NCBI GenBank assembly: GCA_934539295.1
Contig: CAKTCN010000009.1
Location: 1 to 64,000 of the forward strand
DNA from: an uncultured Allosphingosinicella sp.
Lineage (GTDB): Bacteria; Pseudomonadota; Alphaproteobacteria; Sphingomonadales; Sphingomonadaceae
Length of the DNA stretch: 64,000 nt
Direction of reading: 5' to 3'
Below are positions 1 through 8,140 of the stretch, piece after piece. The notes beneath the pieces were generated by a model. That model searched no databases and was not told the origin of the DNA. It saw only the letters and a program-made list of their open reading frames with translations. How positions within the stretch are numbered: position 1 is the first letter of the stretch; the number at the start of each line of letters is the position of its first letter. A program made the position numbers and the translations under genes.

Positions 1-274
1 GGCTGGCGGAGGCTGCGGTCGCGACATCTTCGCCTTCAGCGGCGATGAGCGCGATGACGGTGCCGACCTTCACTTCATCCGTGCCTTCGGCGACCATGAT
101 CTTGGCGATCGTGCCTTCATCGACGGCCTCGAACTCCATGGTCGCCTTGTCGGTCTCGATCTCGGCGAGGATGTCGCCGGATTTGACGACATCGCCTTCC
201 TTGACGAGCCACTTGGCAAGGGTGCCTTCCTCCATCGTGGGGGAAAGCGCGGGCATCTTGAGTTCGATCGCCAT
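1..274 (-). CDS. pdhB: Pyruvate dehydrogenase E1 component subunit beta, N-terminal part
   Basis: The 91 residues inside the window form a lipoyl (biotinyl-like) domain beginning [19 protein letters not shown], with the lipoyl-lysine motif [10 protein letters not shown] placing the modified lysine near residue 43. The rest lies off the left edge. An N-terminal lipoyl domain is normal for E2, but in many alphaproteobacteria E1-beta also carries one. Because the gene starts directly behind pdhA (its ATG overlaps the pdhA TGA), E1-beta is the better call. E2 (pdhC) remains possible because the catalytic part is not visible. The product would work in the cytoplasmic complex that converts pyruvate to acetyl-CoA. 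Confidence 0.82.
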   Translation of the reverse strand, partial: MAIELKMPALSPTMEEGTLAKWLVKEGDVVKSGDILAEIETDKATMEFEAVDEGTIAKIMVAEGTDEVKVGTVIALIAAEGEDVATAASAS

Positions 275-1341
275 CAGTAGGTCTCTACGAGAATGTCGGT
301 GTAAAGTTCGGACGCGTCCGGCTCCGGCGACTGTTCGGCGAAGTCGGCGGCTTCGGTGACGATCTTCTTGATGTCGGTATCGATCTTCTTGATCTCGTCC
401 TCGGAGATACCGGCGGCGGCAAGCTCGCGCTTCACGGCCTCGATCGGGTCGGACTTGTCGCGCACCGCCTGCACTTCGTCGCGCGAGCGGTATTTGGCCG
501 GATCCGACATGGAGTGGCCGCGATAGCGGTAGGTCTTGAGTTCGAGCAGGACCGGACCCTTGCCCGAGCGGACCCAGTCGATCGCGGTACGGGCCGCGCC
601 GCGCACGGCCAGCACGTCCATGCCGTCGACCTGGATGCCCGGGATGCGGAAGCTTTCGCCGCGCTTGTAGAGCTGGTCCTCGGCGCTGGCGCGATTGACG
701 CTGGTGCCCATGGCGTATTGGTTGTTCTCGATCACGTAGATGATCGGGAGCTTCCACAGCTCGGCCATGTTGAAGCTCTCATAGACCTGGCCCTGGTTGG
801 CCGCGCCGTCGCCGAAATAGGCAAGGCAGACGCCGCCGTCGTTCGAGTATTTATGTCCGAAAGCGAGACCGGTGCCGAGCGACACCTGCGCACCGACGAT
901 GCCGTGGCCGCCATAGAACTTATGCTCGGTCGAGAACATGTGCATCGACCCGCCCTTGCCCTTGGAAATGCCGGCGGCACGTCCGGTAAGCTCGGCCATG
1001 ATGACGTTGGGGTCGATACCGTAAGCGAGCATGTGGCCATGGTCGCGATAGCCGGTGATGACGCTGTCCTTGCCGATCTCCAGCGCGGACTGGAGGCCCA
1101 CGGCGACGGCTTCCTGGCCGATATAGAGGTGGCAGAAGCCGCCGATCAGGCCGAGGCCGTAAAGCTGCCCCGCACGCTCTTCGAAGCGACGGATGAGCAG
1201 CATCTGGCGATAATATTCGAGGAGTTCTTCCTTCGTCGCCTCATAGCGCTGCGGCTCGGGCGGGCGCTCACGATTGGGGGTGGCGGGCGGCGCGGTCACG
1301 CCCGAATTCTCGCTGCTGGTCGGCGCAGATGCCTTGGCCAA
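274..1341 (-). CDS. pdhA: Pyruvate dehydrogenase E1 component subunit alpha
   Basis: This is the thiamine-diphosphate E1-alpha subunit, which decarboxylates pyruvate and passes the acetyl group to lipoyl-lysine. The thiamine motif is clear: GDG at about residues 177-179 and NN at 206-207. The family loop [11 protein letters not shown] follows near the C-terminus. No ATG fits the family length. I chose the TTG at 1341, which has a GGAAGG ribosome site nine bases before it and gives 355 residues, the usual size. A longer reading frame upstream runs through the neighbouring YbjN-like gene in another frame and is not coding. The first 40 residues are a Pro/Ser/Ala-rich tail. The stop overlaps the start of pdhB, so the two subunits are probably translationally coupled. 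Confidence 0.93.
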   Translation of the reverse strand: MAKASAPTSSENSGVTAPPATPNRERPPEPQRYEATKEELLEYYRQMLLIRRFEERAGQLYGLGLIGGFCHLYIGQEAVAVGLQSALEIGKDSVITGYRDHGHMLAYGIDPNVIMAELTGRAAGISKGKGGSMHMFSTEHKFYGGHGIVGAQVSLGTGLAFGHKYSNDGGVCLAYFGDGAANQGQVYESFNMAELWKLPIIYVIENNQYAMGTSVNRASAEDQLYKRGESFRIPGIQVDGMDVLAVRGAARTAIDWVRSGKGPVLLELKTYRYRGHSMSDPAKYRSRDEVQAVRDKSDPIEAVKRELAAAGISEDEIKKIDTDIKKIVTEAADFAEQSPEPDASELYTDILVETY

Positions 1342-1459
1342 GGTATGGGCCCTTCCCTTAGGGATTGCGGATGCTGGCGGCTCTATGGCGAGAAACTTCC
1401 ACCCGCGCAACACGGCTTCAATGCTGCGGCGCAGCATGGTGCGGGGAAGCAACAATTGG

Positions 1460-1987
1460 TTACTGACGCGCTTCGAGCGGCTGGAGCACGTCGCGGGCGA
1501 AGCGGTCGACCTGCGTCGAGAAGACGAGCAGGTTGATGGCGAGGTTGCCGCGAATGTAACCATAATCGGCGGTGAGGTAGCGCTGCATCGCCGGGCGACC
1601 GTCCGAGGTGAAATAAGCCTTGGCGAAGCTGTACTGGCGATTGAACCGCTCCACGGCCTCCGAAACGCGCTGTGGCGACGAGTTTGCGATGCGGGTCCAG
1701 TTGGAATGGATGTTGAGCGACCGGCATTCGGTGCCCGCCGTGTTGCAGGCGCCCATGGTGAGCGTCGCCTTGCGCCCGTTTGCAAAGGTGACGAGCAGGG
1801 TCGGCGCGCCGGTGGGTGCGCCTCGCTGGTAGCGCGCGCCGATCGCGGCGAGCACCGGTTCCACGGTGGCGTAGGTGAAGCTGGGGAGGACCTGCGTGTT
1901 CTCGGGCGCGCGCGGGTTCCAGCGCGGGAGCGTGGCGCTGGTCGGGACGGCGGCGAGAAGCGCGGCGAGTGCGGTGAGGTGGCGCAT
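1460..1987 (-). CDS. Secreted YbjN-domain protein
   Basis: This 175-residue protein has a signal peptide (MRHLTALAALLAAVPTSA). Behind it is a domain resembling YbjN: a PSFTYATVEPVLAAIG start, a central stretch with two cysteines (MGACNTAGTECRSL) and a FNRQYSFAKAYF-type helix. YbjN domains have a type III secretion chaperone-like fold and no known enzymatic role. The ATG at 1987 was chosen because the signal peptide begins there. The frame upstream runs into the repeat region and looks non-coding. It lies upstream of pdhA on the same strand with about 120 bases between, so cotranscription is possible. The function is unknown. Confidence 0.72.
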   Translation of the reverse strand: MRHLTALAALLAAVPTSATLPRWNPRAPENTQVLPSFTYATVEPVLAAIGARYQRGAPTGAPTLLVTFANGRKATLTMGACNTAGTECRSLNIHSNWTRIANSSPQRVSEAVERFNRQYSFAKAYFTSDGRPAMQRYLTADYGYIRGNLAINLLVFSTQVDRFARDVLQPLEARQ

Positions 1988-2078
1988 TACCGGTGAAAAG
2001 TTGGAGGGGGCGAGAGGTTCCAATTTGGCTCTCTCGCCAGTGGGAGGATCAGGGGACGTGAGCGCGGCGCCTCCTACT

Positions 2079-2159
2079 CCGTTCGTTTCGAGCGAAGTCG
2101 AGAAACGGATCACGCGCACTGCCCTATGAAGGTTTCTCGACTTCGCTCGAAACGAACGG
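2079..2159. repeat. Large perfect inverted repeat (CGAGCGAAGTCGAG family)
   Basis: Two 28-base arms (2079-2106 and 2132-2159) are exact reverse complements around a 25-base loop. Their core is CGAGCGAAGTCGAG. Outside the arms, CCTAC-type flanks (about 2073 and 2166) nearly match as well. The same core recurs four times at 13800-13881. Dispersed palindromes with this core are familiar from sphingomonad genomes. It lies in the 339-base gene-free stretch 1988-2326. Apart from this element and the next one, I see nothing else in that gap. Confidence 0.9.
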
Positions 2160-2196
2160 GTGTAGGGGTAAGTACGGCTTCCTCGTCGTCTTACCC

Positions 2197-2281
2197 CCGT
2201 CGTTGCGAGCATAGCGAAGCAATCCAGTGCAGCGTCGATGCAGCCTGGATTGCTTCGTCGCTTCGCTCCTCGCAACGACGG
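2197..2281. repeat. Imperfect inverted repeat (CGTTGCGAG...GCAATCCAG family)
   Basis: The left arm (2197-2227) begins CCGTCGTTGCGAG and ends GAAGCAATCCAG. The right arm (2245-2281) is its reverse complement with six extra bases in the middle. The 17-base loop contains GTGCAGCGTCGATGCA. Elements of this type, built on the words TTGCGAG and GAAGCAATCC, are widely scattered in alphaproteobacterial genomes. It sits only 37 bases downstream of the 28-base palindrome, so two unrelated families share one gap between the M2 peptidase and the YbjN-like gene. Transcripts of either gene could fold here. Confidence 0.85.
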
Positions 2282-2326
2282 AGATCTACACCTCATCCTC
2301 CCTCGCAAGAAGGGGGGTTTTGGGGA

Positions 2327-4207
2327 TTACGCGCCGACCGGACCTTGCCAGCCGCACTGGCGGCCCTTGTTCTGCGCTTCGAGCCAGGTCTGTAGCGGAC
2401 GGAAATATTCGATCATCGCCGCGCCCGACATTTCGCGGGTGCCGGTGAAGGCCTCCAGCGCCTCAGGCCAGGGCCGCGAGGCACCCATAGCCAGCATCTG
2501 GTTCAACTTCGCGCCGACTTCCTTGTTGCCGTAGAAGGAGCAGCGGTGGAGCGGCCCCGTCCAGCCGGCCTGGTCGCAGGCCGCCTTGTAGAATTGGAAC
2601 TGGAGGATGCGGGCGAGGAAATAGCGCGTGTAGGGCGTGTTGCCGGGAATGTGGTATTTGGCGCCGGCGTCGAACTGCGCCTCGGTGCGCTCCACCGGGG
2701 GCACGATGCCCTGATATTGGAGGCGGAGGTCGTTCCAGCCCTTGTTATACTGGCTGGCCGGGATGGTGCCGTTGAACACGTTCCAGCGCCACTTGTCGAC
2801 GAGCAGGCCGAAGGGGAGGAAGGCGACCTTGTCCATCGCCTGCCTGAGCAGCAAGCCGGTATCCTTGTCGGCGCTCGGCACCTTGTTGCGGTCGAGCAGG
2901 CCGACCTGAACGAGATATTCGGGCGTGACCGACAAAGCGATCGTGTCGCCGATCGCCTCGTGGAAGCCGTCGTTCGCGCTGTTGAGGTACAGGAACGGCT
3001 GCTGGTTGTAGGCGCGCTGGTAGTAATTGTGGCCGAGTTCGTGGTGGACGGTGACGAAGTCGTCGCCATTGACCTTGGTGCACATCTTGATGCGCAGGTC
3101 GTCCTTGTTGTCGACGTCCCAGGCGGAGGCGTGGCAGACGACTTCGCGGTCGGCGGGCTTGGTGATCATGGAGCGCTGCCAGAAGCTCTCGGGCAGGGGC
3201 GCGAAGCCCAGCGAGCTGAAGAAGCCCTCCCCCGTCTTCACGATCTTCACCGGGTCATACTTCTTGGCGACGAGCAGGTCGGTCACGTCATAGCCGATGT
3301 CGCCGGCGCCCTGCGGCGCGACGATGTCATAGATGTTGCCCCATTCCTGCGCCCACATGTTGCCGAGCAGGTCGGCGCGGATCGCGCCGGTCTTGGGCTG
3401 GACGGCGTCGCCATATTCCTTGTTGAGCTCGGCGCGGGTGTAGCAGTGGAGCTGGTCGTAAAGCGGCTTGACCTGCGCCCAAAGCTTGTCGGTCAGCGCG
3501 GCGAATTCGTCGGCGGGCATGTCGTAGCCAGAACGCCACATGGCGCCGGTGTCGGCATAGCCCAGTTCCTTGGCGCCCTGGTTCGCGATCTCGACCAGGC
3601 GCTGGTAATCGGCGCGCATCGGCGTGCCGACATTGGTGTGCCAGCTGGTCCACATCTCCTGCAGTTCGGCCGGGTTGCGGTTGGTGCCCATGGCCGCCTC
3701 GATGTCCGAGCCGTTGATCGGCTGCCCCTTCAGCGTGCCGCGGCCCTTGCCGTAGGTGGAGTTGAGGCGGGTGGAGATGGTGTTGAGCTCGGCGGCGGCG
3801 CCGGGAGTGGTCGGCGCGGGCAGGACAAGGCCCTGGCGCAGGATGTCGAGCTTGCGGCGCGTGTCGTAGGACAGGCCCTCGACATCGTTGAAGCGCGCGG
3901 CCTCACCGGCGAGGCGGACCGACATCTCGGTCCCGATAGTGCCGAAATGGGCGGCGAGCGCGTCGGTGTCGTCCGTGATGTAGGTGTTGTTCACCCACTG
4001 GGCGCGGCTGTTGAGGATCGAGAAGTCGGCCAGTTCCTTCTCGGCGCGGGCGACGAAGGCGTCGGCACCGGCAACGGTGACCGGCTCCTGCATTGCGGCC
4101 GGTGCGGTCGTCATCGGCGTGCTGACGGCGGTGGTTTCGGTCTGTTGGGCGGTCGCGGTGGCGCAACCTGCCAGGAGAAGCGCGAGAAGCGAAACAGTGG
4201 ACTTCAT
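2327..4207 (-). CDS. M2-family zinc peptidyl-dipeptidase lipoprotein (ACE-like)
   Basis: This 626-residue protein belongs to peptidase family M2, the family of angiotensin-converting enzyme, which removes C-terminal dipeptides. The zinc motif is HHELGH (His389, Glu390, His393) and the third ligand is the glutamate of GFHEAIGD near 417. The N-terminus is a lipoprotein signal with lipobox LLAGC (Cys15), so the mature enzyme should be anchored on the periplasmic side of a membrane. A short Thr/Gln-rich linker follows the cysteine. The length matches bacterial M2 enzymes. A strong hairpin lies just upstream at 4222-4256. The physiological substrate is not evident from the neighbours. Confidence 0.92.
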   Translation of the reverse strand: MKSTVSLLALLLAGCATATAQQTETTAVSTPMTTAPAAMQEPVTVAGADAFVARAEKELADFSILNSRAQWVNNTYITDDTDALAAHFGTIGTEMSVRLAGEAARFNDVEGLSYDTRRKLDILRQGLVLPAPTTPGAAAELNTISTRLNSTYGKGRGTLKGQPINGSDIEAAMGTNRNPAELQEMWTSWHTNVGTPMRADYQRLVEIANQGAKELGYADTGAMWRSGYDMPADEFAALTDKLWAQVKPLYDQLHCYTRAELNKEYGDAVQPKTGAIRADLLGNMWAQEWGNIYDIVAPQGAGDIGYDVTDLLVAKKYDPVKIVKTGEGFFSSLGFAPLPESFWQRSMITKPADREVVCHASAWDVDNKDDLRIKMCTKVNGDDFVTVHHELGHNYYQRAYNQQPFLYLNSANDGFHEAIGDTIALSVTPEYLVQVGLLDRNKVPSADKDTGLLLRQAMDKVAFLPFGLLVDKWRWNVFNGTIPASQYNKGWNDLRLQYQGIVPPVERTEAQFDAGAKYHIPGNTPYTRYFLARILQFQFYKAACDQAGWTGPLHRCSFYGNKEVGAKLNQMLAMGASRPWPEALEAFTGTREMSGAAMIEYFRPLQTWLEAQNKGRQCGWQGPVGA

Positions 4208-4221
4208 GTAAGGGAACCTTC

Positions 4222-4256
4222 GGGAGCAAAGGATGGATGGCGCATCCTTTGCTCCC
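4222..4256 (-). terminator. 14-base-pair hairpin, terminator-like or attenuator
   Basis: GGGAGCAAAGGATG (4222-4235) pairs perfectly with CATCCTTTGCTCCC (4243-4256) around a seven-base loop. It lies between the end of the alpha/beta hydrolase gene (4272) and the start of the M2 peptidase gene (4207), both on the minus strand. No T-run follows on that strand, so it may be a weak or Rho-assisted terminator, or an mRNA-stabilising structure, rather than a textbook intrinsic terminator. Confidence 0.55.
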
Positions 4257-4271
4257 GCGTGACCGCGGCGG

Positions 4272-5045
4272 TCAAGCGGTGAGGAAGTCCGCGATCGCGC
4301 GGCCGAGTTCGGGCTTGACCACCGCGCTCATGTGACCGCCGGGAATGGACTGGAAGCGCCCGTTCGGAATGGCGGCGGCGAGTTCCTCGCCCGAACCATT
4401 GTCGTCATCCTCGTCCCCGGTGGCGACCAGCACGGGAACGCGGATGCCGGCAAGTTCCTCCGGGCTGGTGTCGGCAAATGTGTCCAGGATGCGGAGCAAA
4501 GCCACCGGATCGCCCTTGGTGGTCTTGAGGAAGGCCTCGGTCATCCACTCGTTGGTGCCGCGTTCGAAGCTGCCGAGGTTGGTAAGGACACGGTGGAAAT
4601 AATCGCCCCTGCCCTGCGTATCGATGATGCCCTGATAGCCCATGCCGGTCAGCACCGCGCGGCGCGGCGCGGCGCCGTGGACGAGCATCCGCACGCAGGT
4701 CCGTCCGCCGAGCGAGTAGCCGGCAAGGTCATAGTCATCGAGGCCCAGGTGGCGGATGAGGTCGAAGGCGTCGTCGCGCAGCACGTCCTTCGGATAGGCC
4801 GCGGCATCATGCGGCTTGTCACTGTCGCCATGGGCGCGCAGGTCCGGCATGATCACACGAAAGCCTCGCGAGCGGATCTCGGCGACGTGGCCGTACCGGA
4901 TCCAGTTGGTCCAGGCGTTGGAGAAGTAGCCGTGGATCAGGACCAGCGGCCGGCCCACGCCCGTCTCGCGATACGCGAGGCGCGTGCCGTCGCGGGCGGT
5001 GAAATGGTGGACTTCAAGATCGGTCGGGGCGGTCGCCACTGGCAT
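4272..5045 (-). CDS. Alpha/beta-fold hydrolase
   Basis: This is a 257-residue cytoplasmic hydrolase. It has the oxyanion segment LVLIHGYFSNAWTNW near residue 35, the nucleophile elbow GYSLGG (Ser111), an acidic loop after VPVLVATGDEDDD, and a C-terminal histidine in PGGHMSAV. Together these give a Ser-Asp-His triad. I chose the ATG at 5045 because the family domain (VHHFTARDGTRLAYRE) begins shortly after it. The frame continues further upstream, but only in the shadow of the GFA gene. The start overlaps the end of the GFA gene by 32 bases, so the two are probably cotranscribed. The substrate cannot be predicted. Confidence 0.85.
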   Translation of the reverse strand: MPVATAPTDLEVHHFTARDGTRLAYRETGVGRPLVLIHGYFSNAWTNWIRYGHVAEIRSRGFRVIMPDLRAHGDSDKPHDAAAYPKDVLRDDAFDLIRHLGLDDYDLAGYSLGGRTCVRMLVHGAAPRRAVLTGMGYQGIIDTQGRGDYFHRVLTNLGSFERGTNEWMTEAFLKTTKGDPVALLRILDTFADTSPEELAGIRVPVLVATGDEDDDNGSGEELAAAIPNGRFQSIPGGHMSAVVKPELGRAIADFLTA

Positions 5046-5466
5046 TCTTCCATCTGTTGACGAGCGGCTGGTAGTCCTCGCTGCGCGTCTCGGGAAGGCT
5101 GCGCGTATCGTTCCAGGCGCGATGCATGCTCTCCGCGCCGAAATGGCTGGTCGGCCTGAAGCGCGAAGGATCATCGAAGCTTCCCAGCATCAGATCCATC
5201 TTGTCGCCGTCCAGATACTCGAAGGTCAGCGACGTGCCGCAATCGGCGCAGTAGCCGCGACGGGCGATAGGCGAGGAGGTGAAATAATCAGGCTCGCTTT
5301 CCCAGCTGACATCCGCCCTTGCGAAGCCCTTCATGGCGAGACTGACGTTCCCGGATGCGCGCTGGCACATGCGGCAGTGGCAGAGATAGGCGTCGTCATC
5401 GGCGACGAACGCGGCATACCGCACCTTGCCGCACATGCAGCCGCCGGTCATCGTCTCGACCATCAC
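5014..5466 (-). CDS. GFA-family zinc-binding protein
   Basis: This 150-residue protein belongs to the GFA (glutathione-dependent formaldehyde-activating) family. The zinc cysteines are GGCMCGKVRY at the N-terminus, CHCRMC around residue 30, and CADCG followed by TSLTFEY. Most members are of unknown function. The name comes from one enzyme proposed to join formaldehyde to glutathione. Three methionines (5466, 5463, 5451) could start it, and the domain begins at MTGGCMCG, so the true start may be the last. It overlaps the following hydrolase gene by 32 bases. Confidence 0.82.
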   Translation of the reverse strand: MMVETMTGGCMCGKVRYAAFVADDDAYLCHCRMCQRASGNVSLAMKGFARADVSWESEPDYFTSSPIARRGYCADCGTSLTFEYLDGDKMDLMLGSFDDPSRFRPTSHFGAESMHRAWNDTRSLPETRSEDYQPLVNRWKNASGDRPDRS

Positions 5467-5543
5467 CCTCTCCCAGGCTCTTGACTAAACGGCGTGTAGC
5501 GAAGAGCGGGGCGGCGTTCCAGTTTGCAGCCCCTTTCCCATCC

Positions 5544-6170
5544 ATGGAGGTCTCCATTTCCGTTCCCGTGCCCGGCGGCGTGCGCCACACACTGTCCGAA
5601 GACGCTTATGCCTTTGCGATCGGCTGCTCGATGGCTGTGTTGGGGCTGGTCTTCCTGCGCGAGGGCGGGCTGGTGACGGGCGGGATCGCGGGAGTGGCGT
5701 TGCTGGTGTCGTACCTGGTGCCGCTGCCCCCCGGCGTGCTGTTCACCCTGCTGAACCTGCCCTTCTTCATCGTGGCGAAAAAGGTGATGGGCACGGCATT
5801 CATGGTGAAGGCGATCATCGTCAATTTCGTGATCAGCGGAATGGCGATTGCGGCGCCCTATGCGTTCGGCGTGGAGGCGGTGAACGGCCTGTTCGCGGCG
5901 CTGTTCGGCGGCACGATCATCGGCATGGGCATCCTGTCGCTGGCAAGGCACCAGGCCGGCGTCGGCGGCTTCGGTATCGTGGCATTGGCCCTGCAGAAAA
6001 CGCGCGGGTGGAATGCGGGGCGAACACAGCTGGCCGGCGACGCATTCGTGCTGATCGCGTCGATACCGGTTCTCACGCCGCGCCAGTTCCTGCTGTCAGC
6101 GCTGAGCGCGGCGGCGATGAGCGGCGTGCTGATCGCCAACCACAAGCCGGGGCGGTATACGGGTTATTGA
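5544..6170 (+). CDS. YitT-like integral membrane protein
   Basis: This 208-residue protein is strongly hydrophobic, with about five to six membrane segments. It carries the family signature GLVTGGIAGVALLVSYL near the N-terminus and GGTIIGMGILSLARHQ in the middle. It belongs to the YitT/UPF0750-type inner-membrane proteins, whose role is unknown. The short C-terminal DUF2179 domain found in many YitT proteins is missing. The ATG at 5544 was chosen because the hydrophobic domain starts soon after and an upstream frame would run into the divergent GFA gene. It is transcribed away from the GFA/hydrolase pair. Confidence 0.75.
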   Translation: MEVSISVPVPGGVRHTLSEDAYAFAIGCSMAVLGLVFLREGGLVTGGIAGVALLVSYLVPLPPGVLFTLLNLPFFIVAKKVMGTAFMVKAIIVNFVISGMAIAAPYAFGVEAVNGLFAALFGGTIIGMGILSLARHQAGVGGFGIVALALQKTRGWNAGRTQLAGDAFVLIASIPVLTPRQFLLSALSAAAMSGVLIANHKPGRYTGY

Positions 6171-6211
6171 CGGCCCTACCCAAGACCAATTTCGAGTAAC
6201 CGGCAGCGAGC

Positions 6212-6997
6212 TCAACGTTCGAAAAGTGACGTAAGTCCAGCAACTCCCTGCGGCCGACCGAAAATTCCAAAGCGACTGAGATGTGGAAGTGCGACAATCG
6301 GTCGCCCATCAGGCAATCGGTAGCGATCTGCAGTCACATTGCCCCATCCCACGGAGAAGCTGCTCTCCAGCTTGGCGTTGAACAGCCGAGCGATAGGCTT
6401 GGCGGGCAGATCCTTTCCGATACAGACGATGCGATCGAAATTGAGAGATGGCTGAAGCCAGCGCCAGAGGTCATCGGCGAACTCTTCCGCCTCTTGTTTC
6501 CGGACCAACTCCGCCCAGGAGGGGCTGCGAAAAGGTACGTAGTGGGCGCTAAATACCTCTTCATCTTCAAGATCGAGGAACGAAAACATCTGCTGAACTT
6601 GGCGTTGCAGCGGTGCAGTGCCAGGCGCCTGTCCGCTCCAAGATTCCACGCGGTAAGCGCTGCCCTCTTCCTGAGACCAAGCCGGTCCATGAGCCACGCG
6701 GCCAGCAGGATTAAGCGTCACCAGCAATAGTTTGGCTGACTGCGCGTTCCTCTGCGGACAGGTGATGAATCGCCAACCTCGCTCGTAGCCCAGCCGCCTG
6801 TACTCTCGCTCGATACGAGCAGCCTGAACGATGGGTTCGCTTTCGACCAAAGGTTCAGATGAGGGTGCCGATTGCTCCGGCACACTTGCCTCCAGCGCCT
6901 GCCGAACGAAGTCCTGGAGAGGCAAGCCCACAATACGAGCCTTGAGCTCCAAGCTGGAGATCAAGGCATCGGGTAGCTGGATGCAAACGTCGGCCAT
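6212..6997 (-). CDS. Ribbon-helix-helix-like N-terminus joined to a uracil-DNA-glycosylase-like domain
   Basis: This protein has 261 residues. Residues 1-40 look like a ribbon-helix-helix (CopG/MetJ type) DNA-binding unit: CIQLPDALISSLELKARIVG is the strand and first helix, and LQDFVRQALEASV the second helix. A Ser/Glu/Pro linker follows. From about residue 90 the pattern fits the uracil-DNA-glycosylase superfamily: LLLVTLNPAG in the position of motif 1, a middle strand RIVCIGKDLPAKPI, and ALPHLSRFGIFG in the position of the HPS motif 2. The usual active-site Asp/Asn is not obvious, so activity is uncertain. Base composition looks less GC-rich than the neighbouring genes. It stands alone, convergent with the YitT-like gene and upstream of asd on the same strand. 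The UDG assignment is by motif only. Confidence 0.6.
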   Translation of the reverse strand: MADVCIQLPDALISSLELKARIVGLPLQDFVRQALEASVPEQSAPSSEPLVESEPIVQAARIEREYRRLGYERGWRFITCPQRNAQSAKLLLVTLNPAGRVAHGPAWSQEEGSAYRVESWSGQAPGTAPLQRQVQQMFSFLDLEDEEVFSAHYVPFRSPSWAELVRKQEAEEFADDLWRWLQPSLNFDRIVCIGKDLPAKPIARLFNAKLESSFSVGWGNVTADRYRLPDGRPIVALPHLSRFGIFGRPQGVAGLTSLFER

Positions 6998-7033
6998 CGC
7001 CGCAGTCTACAAAGTTAATCGACAGGTGGAAGC

Positions 7034-8062
7034 TCAATCGGCCTTCTGGAGGTGCCGACGGCCGAGCAGCTCGGCGATCTGGACGGCGTTCAGCGCCGCG
7101 CCCTTGCGCAGGTTGTCGGACACGCACCAGAGCGAGAGGCCGTTTTCCACCGTCGAATCCTCGCGGACGCGGCTGATGTAGGTGGCATATTCGCCGACGC
7201 ATTCGACCGGGGTGACGTAGCCGCCGTCCTCGCGCTTATCGACCAGCATGACGCCGGGCGCCTCGCGCAGGATGCGCTGCGCGTCCTCGGCGCTGATCTC
7301 ATCCTCGAACTCGAGGTTGATGGCTTCCGAATGGCCGACGAAGACGGGCACGCGCACGCAGGTCGCGGTCACCTTGATCCTGGGATCGAGGATCTTCTTG
7401 GTCTCGACCACCATCTTCCACTCTTCCTTGGTGGAACCGTCGTCGAGGAAGACGTCGATGTGCGGGATGACGTTGAAGGCGATCTGCTTGGTGAACTTCT
7501 TCGGGTCCGCGCTGTCGCCGACGAAGATGTTGCGGCTCTGTTCGAACAGCTCGTCCATGCCGTCCTTGCCCGCGCCCGAGACCGACTGGTAGGTCGCGAC
7601 CACCACGCGCTTGATCCTGGCGGCATCGTGGAGCGGCTTCAGCGCCACCACCATCTGCGCGGTGGAGCAGTTCGGGTTGGCAATGATGTTCTTCGCCTTG
7701 TAGCCGTCGATCGCTTCCGGGTTCACCTCGGGCACGATCAGCGGCACGTCGGGATCCATGCGGTAGAAGGAGCTGTTGTCGATCACCGTGCAGCCTGCGG
7801 CCGCGGCCTTGGGCGCAAAGGCCTTCGACACGTCCGAGCCCGCGGCGAAGATCGCCATGTCGTAGCCCGTGAAATCGAAATGCTCGATATTCTTGACCTT
7901 GAGGGTTTTGCCGCTGTCGCCGAAATCGATCTCGGATCCAGTGGAGCGCGGCGATGCGACGGCGACGACTTCGTCGGCCGGAAACTCACGCTCAGCGAGG
8001 ATGTTCAGCACCTCGCGCCCGACATTGCCGGTCGCCCCGACGACGACCAAACGATAACCCAT
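7034..8062 (-). CDS. asd: Aspartate-semialdehyde dehydrogenase
   Basis: This 342-residue enzyme reduces aspartyl phosphate to aspartate semialdehyde with NADPH. That is the branch point to lysine, diaminopimelate, methionine and threonine. Visible are the nucleotide-binding start VVVGATGNVGREVL, the catalytic cysteine in ANPNCSTAQ (Cys132), and the later segments CVRVPVFVGHSEAI and GLSLWCVSDNLRKGAALN. The ATG at 8062 has a GGAG ribosome site at good distance, and a longer frame upstream was rejected. Two hairpins separate it from the PhzF-family gene upstream, so it probably has its own promoter. Confidence 0.96.
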   Translation of the reverse strand: MGYRLVVVGATGNVGREVLNILAEREFPADEVVAVASPRSTGSEIDFGDSGKTLKVKNIEHFDFTGYDMAIFAAGSDVSKAFAPKAAAAGCTVIDNSSFYRMDPDVPLIVPEVNPEAIDGYKAKNIIANPNCSTAQMVVALKPLHDAARIKRVVVATYQSVSGAGKDGMDELFEQSRNIFVGDSADPKKFTKQIAFNVIPHIDVFLDDGSTKEEWKMVVETKKILDPRIKVTATCVRVPVFVGHSEAINLEFEDEISAEDAQRILREAPGVMLVDKREDGGYVTPVECVGEYATYISRVREDSTVENGLSLWCVSDNLRKGAALNAVQIAELLGRRHLQKAD

Positions 8063-8098
8063 CTCAAGAACTCCAATTGAAGAGGACGCGCCTGCTAT

Positions 8099-8139
8099 CG
8101 CAATCCCTCGCGGATTGCGAGCGATTTGGGATCCCAAAT
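8099..8139 (-). terminator. Hairpin plus perfect 16-base palindrome between phzF-like gene and asd
   Basis: CGCAATCC (8099-8106) pairs with GGATTGCG (8112-8119) around CTCGC. Right beside it, ATTTGGGATCCCAAAT (8124-8139) is a perfect palindrome that ends two bases from the PhzF-family stop codon. The pair lies between that gene and asd on the minus strand. It may end phzF transcription or act as an operator for asd. No U-rich tail is present. Confidence 0.5.
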
Positions 8140-8140
8140 T

